Shown here one piece after another: positions 1 through 6,582 of a stretch of 10,571 nt of DNA. This stretch comes from Collinsella aerofaciens (GTDB lineage: Bacteria; Actinomycetota; Coriobacteriia; Coriobacteriales; Coriobacteriaceae), in assembly GCA_030841765.1 (NCBI GenBank), contig JAUUSS010000082.1:1-10571 (forward strand), written 5' to 3'. Numbering within the stretch: position 1 is the first letter of the stretch; each line of letters begins with the position of its first letter. The notes beneath the pieces are model-generated. The model saw only the letters and a list, made by a program, of their open reading frames with translations, did no database searches and had not been told where the DNA came from. The position numbers were made by a program, and so were the translations under genes.

Positions 1-72
1 TGCGGGAACGGCCTGTCCGCCTAATGTGTTCGGCTGAGATCGGAAATCAACCATGCGGAGTAACCGATTGTC

Positions 73-105
73 AATATGACAAAGGGACTGCCCCTTTGTC
101 ATATT
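73..105. repeat. 14-bp-stem hairpin after the ABC operon
   Basis: Positions 73-86 pair perfectly with 92-105, leaving a 5-base loop (87-91). The core reads ATGACAAAGGG / CCCTTTGTCAT. It starts one base after the stop codon of the 585-residue ABC gene, so it probably ends or protects that transcript. No T-run follows on either strand, so it is not a textbook intrinsic terminator. The core resembles the hairpin at 10312-10346 (ACAAAGG...CTG.CCC..TTGT), which suggests a dispersed REP-like repeat that may also act as a transcript end. Confidence 0.75.
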
Positions 106-106
106 C

Positions 107-1864
107 CTACAGCTGCCAGTCCGCCGCCTCCTTTTGCAGCGCAACCATGCGGGCGAATTCTCCACCTGCCGCCTTGAGCTGCGCCGGGGTGCCCTGTTCG
201 GCAACCACTCCATTCTTGAGCACAACGATTTTGTCGGCATTTTCCACTGTACGCATACGGTGGGCAATAACGATAACCGTCTTACCTGCAAGCAGACGGG
301 AGAGTGCCTGCTGTACCACGGTCTCGTTCTCCACATCCAAGCTTGCCGTCGCCTCGTCCAACAGCACGATGGGTGCGTCTTTGAGCAGCGCGCGGGCGAT
401 GGAGATGCGCTGGCGCTCGCCACCGGACAGCTTGGAGCCGTTCTCGCCGATCATGGTGTCGTAGCCCTGCGGCATGCGGCACACAAACTCGTCGCAGTTG
501 GCGGCACGCGCGGCCGCAAGCACTTCCTCATCGGTGGCATCACGACGCCCGAGGCGGATGTTTCCCATCACCGTGTCGTCAAAGAGCAGCACGTCTTGGA
601 ACACGATAGCGTAGTCGCGCAGGAGTACCTCGGGATCGACGCCCGCAACATCCACACCGCCCACGGTAACCTTGCCCGCAGTGGCATCCCAAAAGCGCGC
701 GGCCAGGCGGCTCACCGTAGACTTACCGGAACCCGAAGGACCGACCAGCGCCGTAACTTCGCCTTCCTTGGCGGTAAAGCTCACATCGGTAAGAACTTTC
801 TCGCCGGCGCGGCCGTCCTCGCCCGCACCATAGCCAAATGCCACGTGATCGAACACCACATCGTGGCCCGCGGGCTCAAATTTCTCGCTGCCCCGCGCCA
901 CAGGCTCTTCCATGATGGAACGCATGCGCTTGGCAGACGACTCGGCGGCAAACAGCTCGGACATTAACATTAACGCCTGGTCAAAGGGCGCATAGATACG
1001 GCTCACCATAAGCAAGAAGGCAAACATCACCAAAAAGTCGACCCGCCCCGAGGCAACCATCGCGGCACCCGTTACCAGCGTGGAAGCGACCCCCAGACGC
1101 AAAATGACAAAGGCAGAGTTGACCAAAAGCCCGTTAACGAGTTCTCCCTTAGTGGTCTCGCGCTCCTCGTCATCGATCACGGCACCGAGTCCCTCAAGAT
1201 AATAGGCCTCCTGGTTGGTAGCGCGGATCTCGCGCACACAATCGAGCGTCTCCTGGATCGCCTCGGTGACTTTGACCTTCTCGGCGCGAACACGGTCGAA
1301 CACCGGGACCATGGGGCCGCGCGTCAAATACAGCACGGCAAAGGCCACGGGAACGCTCCAGAACGCCGTGATCGCCAACTGCCAGCAAAAGAACAGCGAT
1401 GCTGCGAACACAATAGCGCTTGCGATAATGGCGCCCCAAAGCTCTCCCAACACGTGGCTGTAGGCATGTTCCATGGTCTGGACATCGCCCATGATGGTCT
1501 CGGTTAAATCGGCCAGATCACGACGACCGAAAAACGACAGCGGCAGTTTGCGCAAGCGTTCGGCGATCTCCATACGCTGCTTGCCGCACTCCTCGTAAAA
1601 GATGCAGTAGGTGTAGTAATACTGTTGCCAGTTAGAGGCAAAGAGCAACACGAAAAAGACCAGGAGGCCGCCCACGATCGGCAGGGCATCCGGCAGGTCA
1701 GCGCCAGTGGCGAGATGTTCGACAAAACCGGCCATGACCAGGAATAAAAAGCCCATGCCGGCCATGGTAATAAGATTGGTGAGCGTGGTCCAGAAAATGC
1801 CGCGCTTTACGCCGGCGACGCCTTTATCGGATAGGAAATACTTCTTTTGGAATGAGGCGAACAT
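107..1864 (-). CDS. ABC half-transporter (permease-ATPase fusion), second gene of pair
   Basis: A 585-residue membrane protein with an N-terminal exporter-fold domain (about six helices, near residues 22-49, 60-80, 138-160, 161-182, 246-270, 275-293) and a C-terminal nucleotide-binding domain. The ATPase motifs are complete: Walker A GPSGSGKST (375-383), Q-loop Gln423, signature LSGGERQR (479-486), Walker B LLDE with catalytic Glu504, D-loop SLD, and switch His535. RFWD after Walker A and VFQDVLLFDDTV resemble YbtP/YbtQ and IrtA/IrtB, which import siderophores despite an exporter fold; ordinary MsbA/LmrA exporters usually have RFYDP. The start codon follows the TAA of the upstream ABC gene with no gap and a GGGAGG lies just upstream, so translation is probably coupled and the two products probably pair. 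The substrate cannot be read from sequence: a siderophore is inference, and a peptide or drug exporter remains possible. Confidence 0.93.
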   Translation of the reverse strand: MFASFQKKYFLSDKGVAGVKRGIFWTTLTNLITMAGMGFLFLVMAGFVEHLATGADLPDALPIVGGLLVFFVLLFASNWQQYYYTYCIFYEECGKQRMEIAERLRKLPLSFFGRRDLADLTETIMGDVQTMEHAYSHVLGELWGAIIASAIVFAASLFFCWQLAITAFWSVPVAFAVLYLTRGPMVPVFDRVRAEKVKVTEAIQETLDCVREIRATNQEAYYLEGLGAVIDDEERETTKGELVNGLLVNSAFVILRLGVASTLVTGAAMVASGRVDFLVMFAFLLMVSRIYAPFDQALMLMSELFAAESSAKRMRSIMEEPVARGSEKFEPAGHDVVFDHVAFGYGAGEDGRAGEKVLTDVSFTAKEGEVTALVGPSGSGKSTVSRLAARFWDATAGKVTVGGVDVAGVDPEVLLRDYAIVFQDVLLFDDTVMGNIRLGRRDATDEEVLAAARAANCDEFVCRMPQGYDTMIGENGSKLSGGERQRISIARALLKDAPIVLLDEATASLDVENETVVQQALSRLLAGKTVIVIAHRMRTVENADKIVVLKNGVVAEQGTPAQLKAAGGEFARMVALQKEAADWQL

Positions 1865-3691
1865 TTAGGCCTCGCCTCCCTTCGTGACGGCGGCATCCGC
1901 GGTCGCTGCAGTGATTTTCCAGCTCGCGGCCTGTTCGTATTCGGCCCACATCTTGGCATACAAACCCTCTTGGGACAGCAACTCGGCATGAGTACCCGAC
2001 TCCTGCACCCTGCCCTGGTTGAGCACCACGATTTGATCTGCGCCCACTACAGTCGAGAGTCGATGAGCAATCATAATGACCGTGCGACCCGCCGCCAGCT
2101 TGCTAAAGGCGCGCTGGATGAGCGCCTCGTTCTCGGGGTCGGCAAACGCCGTGGCCTCATCGAGCACCACGATAGGCGCGTCTTTAAGGATCGCGCGGGC
2201 GAGCGCCACGCGCTGGACCTCGCCGCCCGAAAGATATGCTCCGCCGGCACCGAGCATGGTATTGATGCCCTGCGGGAGCTTGGCCACAATGTCGTCGCAC
2301 TGAGCTGCGGAGAGGGCCGCACGCACTTCGTCGTCAGTGGCCGTAGGCTTGGAGGCGCGCACATTATCGGCAAGTGTTTGCCGGAACAGCTGGTTAGTCT
2401 GGAACACGAAAGCGACCTGGTCCATAAGCTCGTGCGGATCCATATCGCAAACGTCCACACCGCCTACAAGCACTCGGCCCGAAGAGACATCCCAAAAACG
2501 AGGAATCAGGCTTGCGCAGGTTGACTTGCCGCCGCCCGAAGGACCCACTAGGGCGAGGGTGCTACCAGCGGGAACACTGAAACTTACATGGCTAACGGCA
2601 GGTGCTTCGGCACCCTCGTACGTAAAGCTTACGTCCTCAAATCGCACTTCGCCGCCGGCAGGGTGCTTGAGTTGGGCGGGCACGGAGAGCTGCTTGGAAT
2701 CCATGATACTTCGAATACGAGCCAGCGAATCGGCACTCATCTGAGAGGCCTCGCCCACAAACATGAGCTTGGTCAGGGCCGTCGGTACCACGGCCGAAAA
2801 TATCGCGTAAAACGTGAAGTTGGCCATAAAATGTGCGAAGTCCGTCTCGCCCGGCGCCAACAGCAACGCCACGGGCAACAGGAATGCCACAAGACCATTG
2901 AGCGCGGTAAGGTTGAGTACCTGCGGACCTCGGCAGAACGTGCCCGCATAGTTTTGTGCCATGTCGGCGTATTCGGCGATCGCATCGTGGAAAGCCTTAA
3001 AGGAGTAGACCGTCTGCTGAAACACCTTGACCACGGGAATACCGCGTACGTATTCGGTGCCGGTCTTGTTCATCTTGACCAGCGCTCCCATGTAGGCCTT
3101 CATGAACTCGGCGCCTTTGCCGCTCATCATGGTGGCCATGGCGCCAAACGAAATGGCCACCGAGATGAGGCATGCCGCGCCCAAGCGCCAATCGAGGGCG
3201 AAAAGCAATACGAGCAGGCCCACGACCATGGCGGCGGCGCCTGCGATATCGGGCAGCATGTGTGCGAGCAAAGTCTCGGTGGAGGCGGCACATCCGTCTA
3301 CAACACGACGCAGCTCACCGGTGGCGTGCGTGTCAAAGTAGCCAAGCGGCAGCTTAAGCAGGTGCTCGCTCGTAGTCTTGCGGATATTGGACGCACAGCG
3401 AAACGCGGACAGATGCGTGCACATGAGCCCCACGAAATAAGCTACGATGCTTGCCAGGGCAAAACCCACGGCCCACCAGCCATACATCGCGATGTCGCAG
3501 GCTTCGCTCCAGTTAGGCGCCACGGCGATCAGATCGCGCGCGACAAGCCAAATGCACACGTACGGGCCAAAGCTCAGCAGCTGCGAGAGCGCCGAGAGCG
3601 CCATGCCCAAATACGTTAGGAATTTGCGGTCACCGGCATACGCGAGCAACTCGCCGATGCCTCCACCTTCCCTTTTTGATCCCTTTGCCAT
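1865..3691 (-). CDS. ABC half-transporter (permease-ATPase fusion), first gene of pair
   Basis: A 608-residue partner of the 585-residue ABC protein. About six membrane helices fall near residues 24-50, 71-93, 142-166, 168-188, 259-280 and 287-310, followed by an ATPase domain. Motifs seen: Walker A GPSGGGKST (383-391), Q-loop Gln431, signature LSGGEVQR (487-494), Walker B VVLDE with catalytic Glu512, and switch His543. The D-loop is odd: the usual SALD/ASLD is ATAFADPEN here, so the two nucleotide sites of the heterodimer may not be equivalent. IPRFWDV after Walker A again points to the YbtPQ/IrtAB-like branch. The Ala-rich tail after residue 590 has no recognised function. AAAGGA (3697-3702 on the complement) sits five bases before the ATG and supports this start. 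The gene is first in a two-gene operon and divergent from an AraC-type regulator, so inducible control by a small ligand such as a siderophore or peptide is plausible but not shown. Confidence 0.93.
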   Translation of the reverse strand: MAKGSKREGGGIGELLAYAGDRKFLTYLGMALSALSQLLSFGPYVCIWLVARDLIAVAPNWSEACDIAMYGWWAVGFALASIVAYFVGLMCTHLSAFRCASNIRKTTSEHLLKLPLGYFDTHATGELRRVVDGCAASTETLLAHMLPDIAGAAAMVVGLLVLLFALDWRLGAACLISVAISFGAMATMMSGKGAEFMKAYMGALVKMNKTGTEYVRGIPVVKVFQQTVYSFKAFHDAIAEYADMAQNYAGTFCRGPQVLNLTALNGLVAFLLPVALLLAPGETDFAHFMANFTFYAIFSAVVPTALTKLMFVGEASQMSADSLARIRSIMDSKQLSVPAQLKHPAGGEVRFEDVSFTYEGAEAPAVSHVSFSVPAGSTLALVGPSGGGKSTCASLIPRFWDVSSGRVLVGGVDVCDMDPHELMDQVAFVFQTNQLFRQTLADNVRASKPTATDDEVRAALSAAQCDDIVAKLPQGINTMLGAGGAYLSGGEVQRVALARAILKDAPIVVLDEATAFADPENEALIQRAFSKLAAGRTVIMIAHRLSTVVGADQIVVLNQGRVQESGTHAELLSQEGLYAKMWAEYEQAASWKITAATADAAVTKGGEA

Positions 3692-3696
3692 GAGAT

Positions 3697-3702
3697 TCCT
3701 TT
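3697..3702 (-). promoter_or_regulatory. Ribosome binding site of first ABC gene
   Basis: The complement reads AAAGGA, five bases upstream of the ATG at 3691. It fixes the start of the 608-residue ABC protein. Confidence 0.7.
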
Positions 3703-3710
3703 CTAACGGC

Positions 3711-3739
3711 TTGAGAGTTAACCGTTCTCAACTTATCAT
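3711..3739 (+). promoter_or_regulatory. Predicted sigma-70-type promoter for the AraC-type regulator
   Basis: A -35 box TTGAGA (3711-3716) and a -10 box TATCAT (3734-3739) are separated by exactly 17 bases. Transcription would begin near 3746, giving a leader of about 65 bases before the regulator start. Each box lies in a dyad (see 3711-3748), so the promoter is probably repressed or activated from the same DNA. No equally good minus-strand promoter for the ABC operon was found; a second TTGAGA on the minus strand (3726-3731) has only poor -10 partners. Confidence 0.6.
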
Positions 3740-3748
3740 TGATATGTT
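3711..3748. promoter_or_regulatory. Two abutting dyads in the divergent ABC/AraC promoter region
   Basis: The first dyad pairs TTGAGA (3711-3716) with TCTCAA (3726-3731), centred at 3721. The second is AAC.TATCA.TGATA.GTT (3730-3748), centred at 3739, with 8 of 9 positions paired. They overlap by two bases and cover the -35 and -10 boxes of the regulator promoter. They are candidate operators for the adjacent AraC-type protein or another dimeric regulator. AraC proteins often bind direct repeats, so the inverted arrangement leaves the binder uncertain. Confidence 0.5.
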
Positions 3749-3790
3749 AGCCAAGGCACACAATCGAGCCAGGCGTGGACGTTTTCGCAA

Positions 3791-3800
3791 AGGAAGGGGA
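3791..3800 (+). promoter_or_regulatory. Ribosome binding site of the AraC-type regulator
   Basis: The purine-rich AGGAAGGGGA lies 11 bases before ATG 3812 and 5 bases before an in-frame TTG at 3806. Spacing favours TTG slightly and codon preference favours ATG; the two proteins differ by two residues. Confidence 0.55.
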
Positions 3801-3811
3801 CGCTTTTGAAA

Positions 3812-4810
3812 ATGCATCGGGCTGCGACCGACATAACTGAGCTCTACGCACCACAGTTTGAGCAGTTTGGCCTGGAGCTTTCCGGCAAGGGCGCTGTCTT
3901 TACCGGCGAGGTGGCAAACGATCGGGCGCACGGACGCGCATGGATCATGCCTCTCTCCCCTGCCTGCATTGTCATGGAGCATTTCATCACCCCGACGCAC
4001 GATATGTACCTGGCCGAATACACACCCGAGCCGTACGCCTGCGTGAGCGAAGTCAGCGCGCCCACACTTACATGCATGCCCGAGACTGGCATAACGCCCG
4101 CGAACCTCAAACCATCGCATGGACCGTGGCCAAACAATGCCGTTTGCAGCTTTATCCAAGATAGCTGTGGCGAGGAATTAAGCCCGCTGTTTGCGGGGGA
4201 ACTTTATCACTCGCGCTCGGTGCTCTTTTTGCCTGGATATTTTGACGAACTGGAGCACCGCTATCCCACCGAGTTCGCGGGAATCTTTGAGGCGTTTGCC
4301 GAGCCATGGCACGAGGAAGCGACGTCTGCCATCTATCACACGCTGCGCCGGATTAACGAGGACCGTGCCCAAACCGTAGGCGGACACGTCTATATGCAGG
4401 GCATCGTGGAGACCATGGTCGCGGAGCTCGCCTGTTCGCGCGCGGCCCACAAGCAGGCGCGGCAGGCGGCAGACACACGCGTCAGCATAACCATGGCCGA
4501 AGAAGCAACGGCAATGATTGAGCGCACGCTCGACAAAGGCAGACATGTGGGTATCAACGAGGTGGCCGAGAGGCTCTACACAAGCCGCTCCAAACTATGC
4601 GCCACCTTTAAGGCCCAAACCGGCGAGTCCCTGGGCGCCTACATTCGCAGACGCCGTATGGAGCGAGCGCAGGACCTTTTGGCAGATAGCGCGCTCACGA
4701 TAGCGCAGGTGGCAGAGCGTCTAGGCTACCCTCAGCAGGCCGCCTTCGCCCAAGCCTTCAAGCAATACACCGGCATGACACCCACGGCTTGGCGAAGCAA
4801 GCATCGCTAA
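3812..4810 (+). CDS. AraC/XylS-family transcriptional regulator
   Basis: About 332 residues (334 if the in-frame TTG at 3806 is used). The last 100 residues form a typical AraC DNA-binding domain with two helix-turn-helix units: GINEVAERLYTSRSKLCATF (residues about 249-268 in the 334 numbering) and the second around LTIAQVAERLGYPQQAAFAQ (297-316), ending in the family-typical YTGMTPTAWR. The first 200 residues are a presumed ligand-sensing domain with several Cys and His residues and no motif I can name. It resembles the PchR-like layout in which an AraC protein stands next to siderophore transport genes. It is divergent from the ABC pair with overlapping control DNA between them, so it probably regulates that operon and itself. 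Ligand and sign of regulation are unknown. The 64-base gap to the convergent ATPase gene shows no convincing terminator. Confidence 0.9.
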   Translation: MHRAATDITELYAPQFEQFGLELSGKGAVFTGEVANDRAHGRAWIMPLSPACIVMEHFITPTHDMYLAEYTPEPYACVSEVSAPTLTCMPETGITPANLKPSHGPWPNNAVCSFIQDSCGEELSPLFAGELYHSRSVLFLPGYFDELEHRYPTEFAGIFEAFAEPWHEEATSAIYHTLRRINEDRAQTVGGHVYMQGIVETMVAELACSRAAHKQARQAADTRVSITMAEEATAMIERTLDKGRHVGINEVAERLYTSRSKLCATFKAQTGESLGAYIRRRRMERAQDLLADSALTIAQVAERLGYPQQAAFAQAFKQYTGMTPTAWRSKHR

Positions 4811-4874
4811 GGCCCAAGCTCCCTGGCCGTAACGGAGCGATTAATTAGCCGCCGCCCGTCAGCTCACCCGGGAT

Positions 4875-6239
4875 CTAAACGTCAAGATGCGCACAATCAA
4901 GCGCCTTTTTGATAAGAGGGACAGATCGATCAGCCAAATACAACGGAATGTTGAGCACCCCGTCGTCGAGCTTTAGGTTCTTAAGTGAGTAGCGGACCCT
5001 CAATGGAGTCGTCTCCGCATGCTTGTCGGCATAGTACTTAAGGCTCTTGGAATGAACGACCTCTCCCGATTTGACCTCGACGGGAACGATTTCGTTTCCG
5101 ACCTGAATCAAAAAATCGACTTCGTGCTTCGGCTTCTCGTTTGTCCAATAACGCGGAGCAGCATCTAACTGTGAAAGTAATGCCTGAAGCACATAGTTCT
5201 CGGCGAACGAACCTTTGAACTCCGAAAATAGCGCATCCGAGATGGCAAAAGCGGACGCATCCAGCCTTGCCATGCGGCGCAGCAAGCCGACATCAAGACA
5301 GTAGACTTTAAATGCCTTGAGGTCATCGTACGCAGAGAGCGGCACACCACCGGCAGCATTAAGGCGAACCGCCGTGATGAGCCCAGCATCGGCAAGCCAT
5401 TCCAGAGCATCCTCGTATTCTCGAGCACGAGCCCCCTCGCGCACCGCACCCCAAACGAACTTTTTGTTCTCGCGCGCCAACTGAGCTGGAATCGAGTTCC
5501 ATATTTGCGAAAGCTTGGCGAACTGCGCACGGCCACCATGCTTGGCAAAATCGCGCTCGTAGGAATCCAAGAGATCAGACAACACCTTATCGACCTGAAC
5601 GATATCGCCCGTCTCCACCCACCGGCCAAGAGCCTCTGGCATGCCGCCGCATGCAAAATAACGACGAAGATGCTCGACGAGACGGACATGGAAGAAATCG
5701 GGCACTGTCTCGATCTGATCCAGGCCGCCAAGGTATTCGTCGTAGTTTGCAGCGCCCTCGGCTTTCAGAAACTCGGAAAAGCTCATGGGGCGCATCTCCA
5801 TGAACTCGACCTTTCCCACCGGAAAAGCGCTGGTCTCACGGGACAAGCGAACGCCCAACAAAGACCCTGCGCATGCGACGTGATACTCGGGGGCCTCGTC
5901 ACAGAAGTATTTAAGGGCGCCGACTGCAGAAGGACAATCCTGGATCTCATCAATAATAAGCAGCGTTTCGCCGGGCTCGATAGGCTGTCCAAGTGCCAGG
6001 GAAAGATTTGAGATGATCCGTCGAGGATCGCGCGTACCTTCGAAAAACTGAGCGTACTCGCTCTGTACCCCAGGTGACGGCTCCTCGAGCGTCAGATACA
6101 CAAAATTGCGGTACGAGGTTCGACCGAACTCCTTAAGCGCCCACGTCTTTCCAACCTGGCGCGCCCCCTTAAGGATAAGCGGCTTACGATATTCTGACGC
6201 TTTCCAAGCGTTAAGCTTGGCAATGATATCTCGCTGCAT
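4875..6239 (-). CDS. AAA-type ATPase with C-terminal DUF4143 domain
   Basis: A 454-residue protein of the widespread AAA_14/DUF4143 group. Residues 1-130 form a P-loop ATPase: Walker A GARQVGKT (25-32), Walker B LLIIDE (93-98) and a sensor-like CAGSLLG (123-129). The C-terminal half is DUF4143-like with a PD-(D/E)XK-type pattern: Asp375 in EVDFLIQ, then VEVKSG with Glu388 and Lys390. Such residues could bind or cut nucleic acid, but catalysis is unproven in this family and the physiological role is unknown. The start is supported by GGGAGG (6247-6252 on the complement) seven bases before the ATG. The gene stands alone between araC and gatB, has its own palindromic control region (6262-6330) and is visibly less GC-rich than gatAB (one 60-base row at 5161 is 45 percent GC, one at 9301 is 73 percent). 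That fits an accessory, possibly transferred gene. It appears intact. Confidence 0.9.
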   Translation of the reverse strand: MQRDIIAKLNAWKASEYRKPLILKGARQVGKTWALKEFGRTSYRNFVYLTLEEPSPGVQSEYAQFFEGTRDPRRIISNLSLALGQPIEPGETLLIIDEIQDCPSAVGALKYFCDEAPEYHVACAGSLLGVRLSRETSAFPVGKVEFMEMRPMSFSEFLKAEGAANYDEYLGGLDQIETVPDFFHVRLVEHLRRYFACGGMPEALGRWVETGDIVQVDKVLSDLLDSYERDFAKHGGRAQFAKLSQIWNSIPAQLARENKKFVWGAVREGARAREYEDALEWLADAGLITAVRLNAAGGVPLSAYDDLKAFKVYCLDVGLLRRMARLDASAFAISDALFSEFKGSFAENYVLQALLSQLDAAPRYWTNEKPKHEVDFLIQVGNEIVPVEVKSGEVVHSKSLKYYADKHAETTPLRVRYSLKNLKLDDGVLNIPLYLADRSVPLIKKALDCAHLDV

Positions 6240-6261
6240 GGCCGAACCTCCCGCAAAGAAT

Positions 6262-6330
6262 CTTCCGTAAACGTGATATTTCCCACATTTTACCCTAGGT
6301 AAAACGTGACATTTATCACATTTACGGAAG
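6262..6330. promoter_or_regulatory. 69-bp palindromic control region upstream of the DUF4143 ATPase
   Basis: The region is symmetric about 6296. Outer arms CTTCCGTAAA (6262-6271) and TTTACGGAAG (6321-6330) are perfect, the next arms pair 73-78 with 14-19, and the inner arms TTTTACC (6288-6294) and GGTAAAA (6298-6304) flank CTA; 27 of 34 positions pair. Superimposed are two direct copies 33 bases apart (6272-6292 and 6305-6325) holding GTGATATTTCCCAC and GTGACATTTATCAC, each itself a small dyad. It ends ten bases before the ribosome site. On the minus strand TTTACC and AATATC, 17 bases apart, are a weak promoter candidate inside it. It is probably an operator, perhaps for autoregulation. Confidence 0.6.
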
Positions 6331-6365
6331 TTTTAAGCTCATTTCGCCACACTTTCATCACATTC

Positions 6366-6394
6366 AAAAGGCGGAGGCGCATTTTGCGCCTCCG
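6366..6394 (-). terminator. Candidate intrinsic terminator of gatCAB
   Basis: Positions 6372-6381 pair with 6385-6394 to give a 10-bp GC-rich stem (GGAGGCGC / GCGCCTCC core) with a 3-base loop. On the minus strand the stem is followed two bases later by TTTT (6366-6369), which suits transcripts coming from gatB. The T-run is short and the hairpin lies about 190 bases after the gatB stop, beyond a larger inverted repeat. Its arms match the hairpin at 6498-6518, so it may be a repeat rather than a dedicated terminator. Confidence 0.45.
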
Positions 6395-6443
6395 TCACCA
6401 TCTTTCCTATCAGCCCGCCTGACCCGAACGGCCGAGTCGTCAC

Positions 6444-6579
6444 GGAACCGAGGGGCCGAGCGCAGGGCCTTGCCTCTCAATGAGTTCCGCACGAACAGGA
6501 GGCGCCAGTGGCGCCTCCGTCGTGAGTCAGGACTGTCCGAAATTGAGAGGCAAGGCCCTGCGCCCGGCCCCTCGGTTCC
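6444..6579. repeat. 136-bp inverted-repeat element with nested hairpin
   Basis: Arms of 38 bases (6444-6481 and 6542-6579) are reverse complements with a single mismatch (6459 against 6564). They enclose 60 bases with a perfect 9-bp stem and 3-base loop (6498-6518, GGAGGCGCC / GGCGCCTCC). The right arm ends three bases beyond the gatB stop, so the RNA from gatB would fold into a very long cruciform-like structure. No open reading frame of note lies inside. It could be a MITE-like or REP-type element, or an unusual transcript end. No flanking target duplication is obvious. With the hairpin at 6372-6394 and the palindrome at 6262-6330 it fills most of the 343-base gene-free stretch between gatB and the ATPase gene. 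Confidence 0.8.
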
Positions 6580-6582
6580 CGC

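Noticed and set aside
1..24. Possible 3' end of a plus-strand gene ending in TAA at 22-24
   Set aside because: Frame 1 is open for seven codons only, which is uninformative. A convergent gene ending here is possible but cannot be supported.
2588..3619. 343-codon open frame on the plus strand
   Set aside because: It is antisense to the first ABC gene, which carries full transporter motifs. The product is His/Arg/Gly-rich and meaningless.
3692..3811. Fur or DtxR/IdeR box upstream of the ABC pair
   Set aside because: An iron box would fit a siderophore system, but no sequence close to the known consensus patterns was seen.
4811..4874. Terminator between the convergent regulator and ATPase genes
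   Set aside because: Only a 4-bp GGCC pairing was found, with no stable stem or T-run.
6240..6582. CRISPR array or tRNA in the repeat-rich spacer
   Set aside because: The repeats are inverted and not evenly spaced direct repeats, and no cloverleaf with tRNA-typical arms was found.
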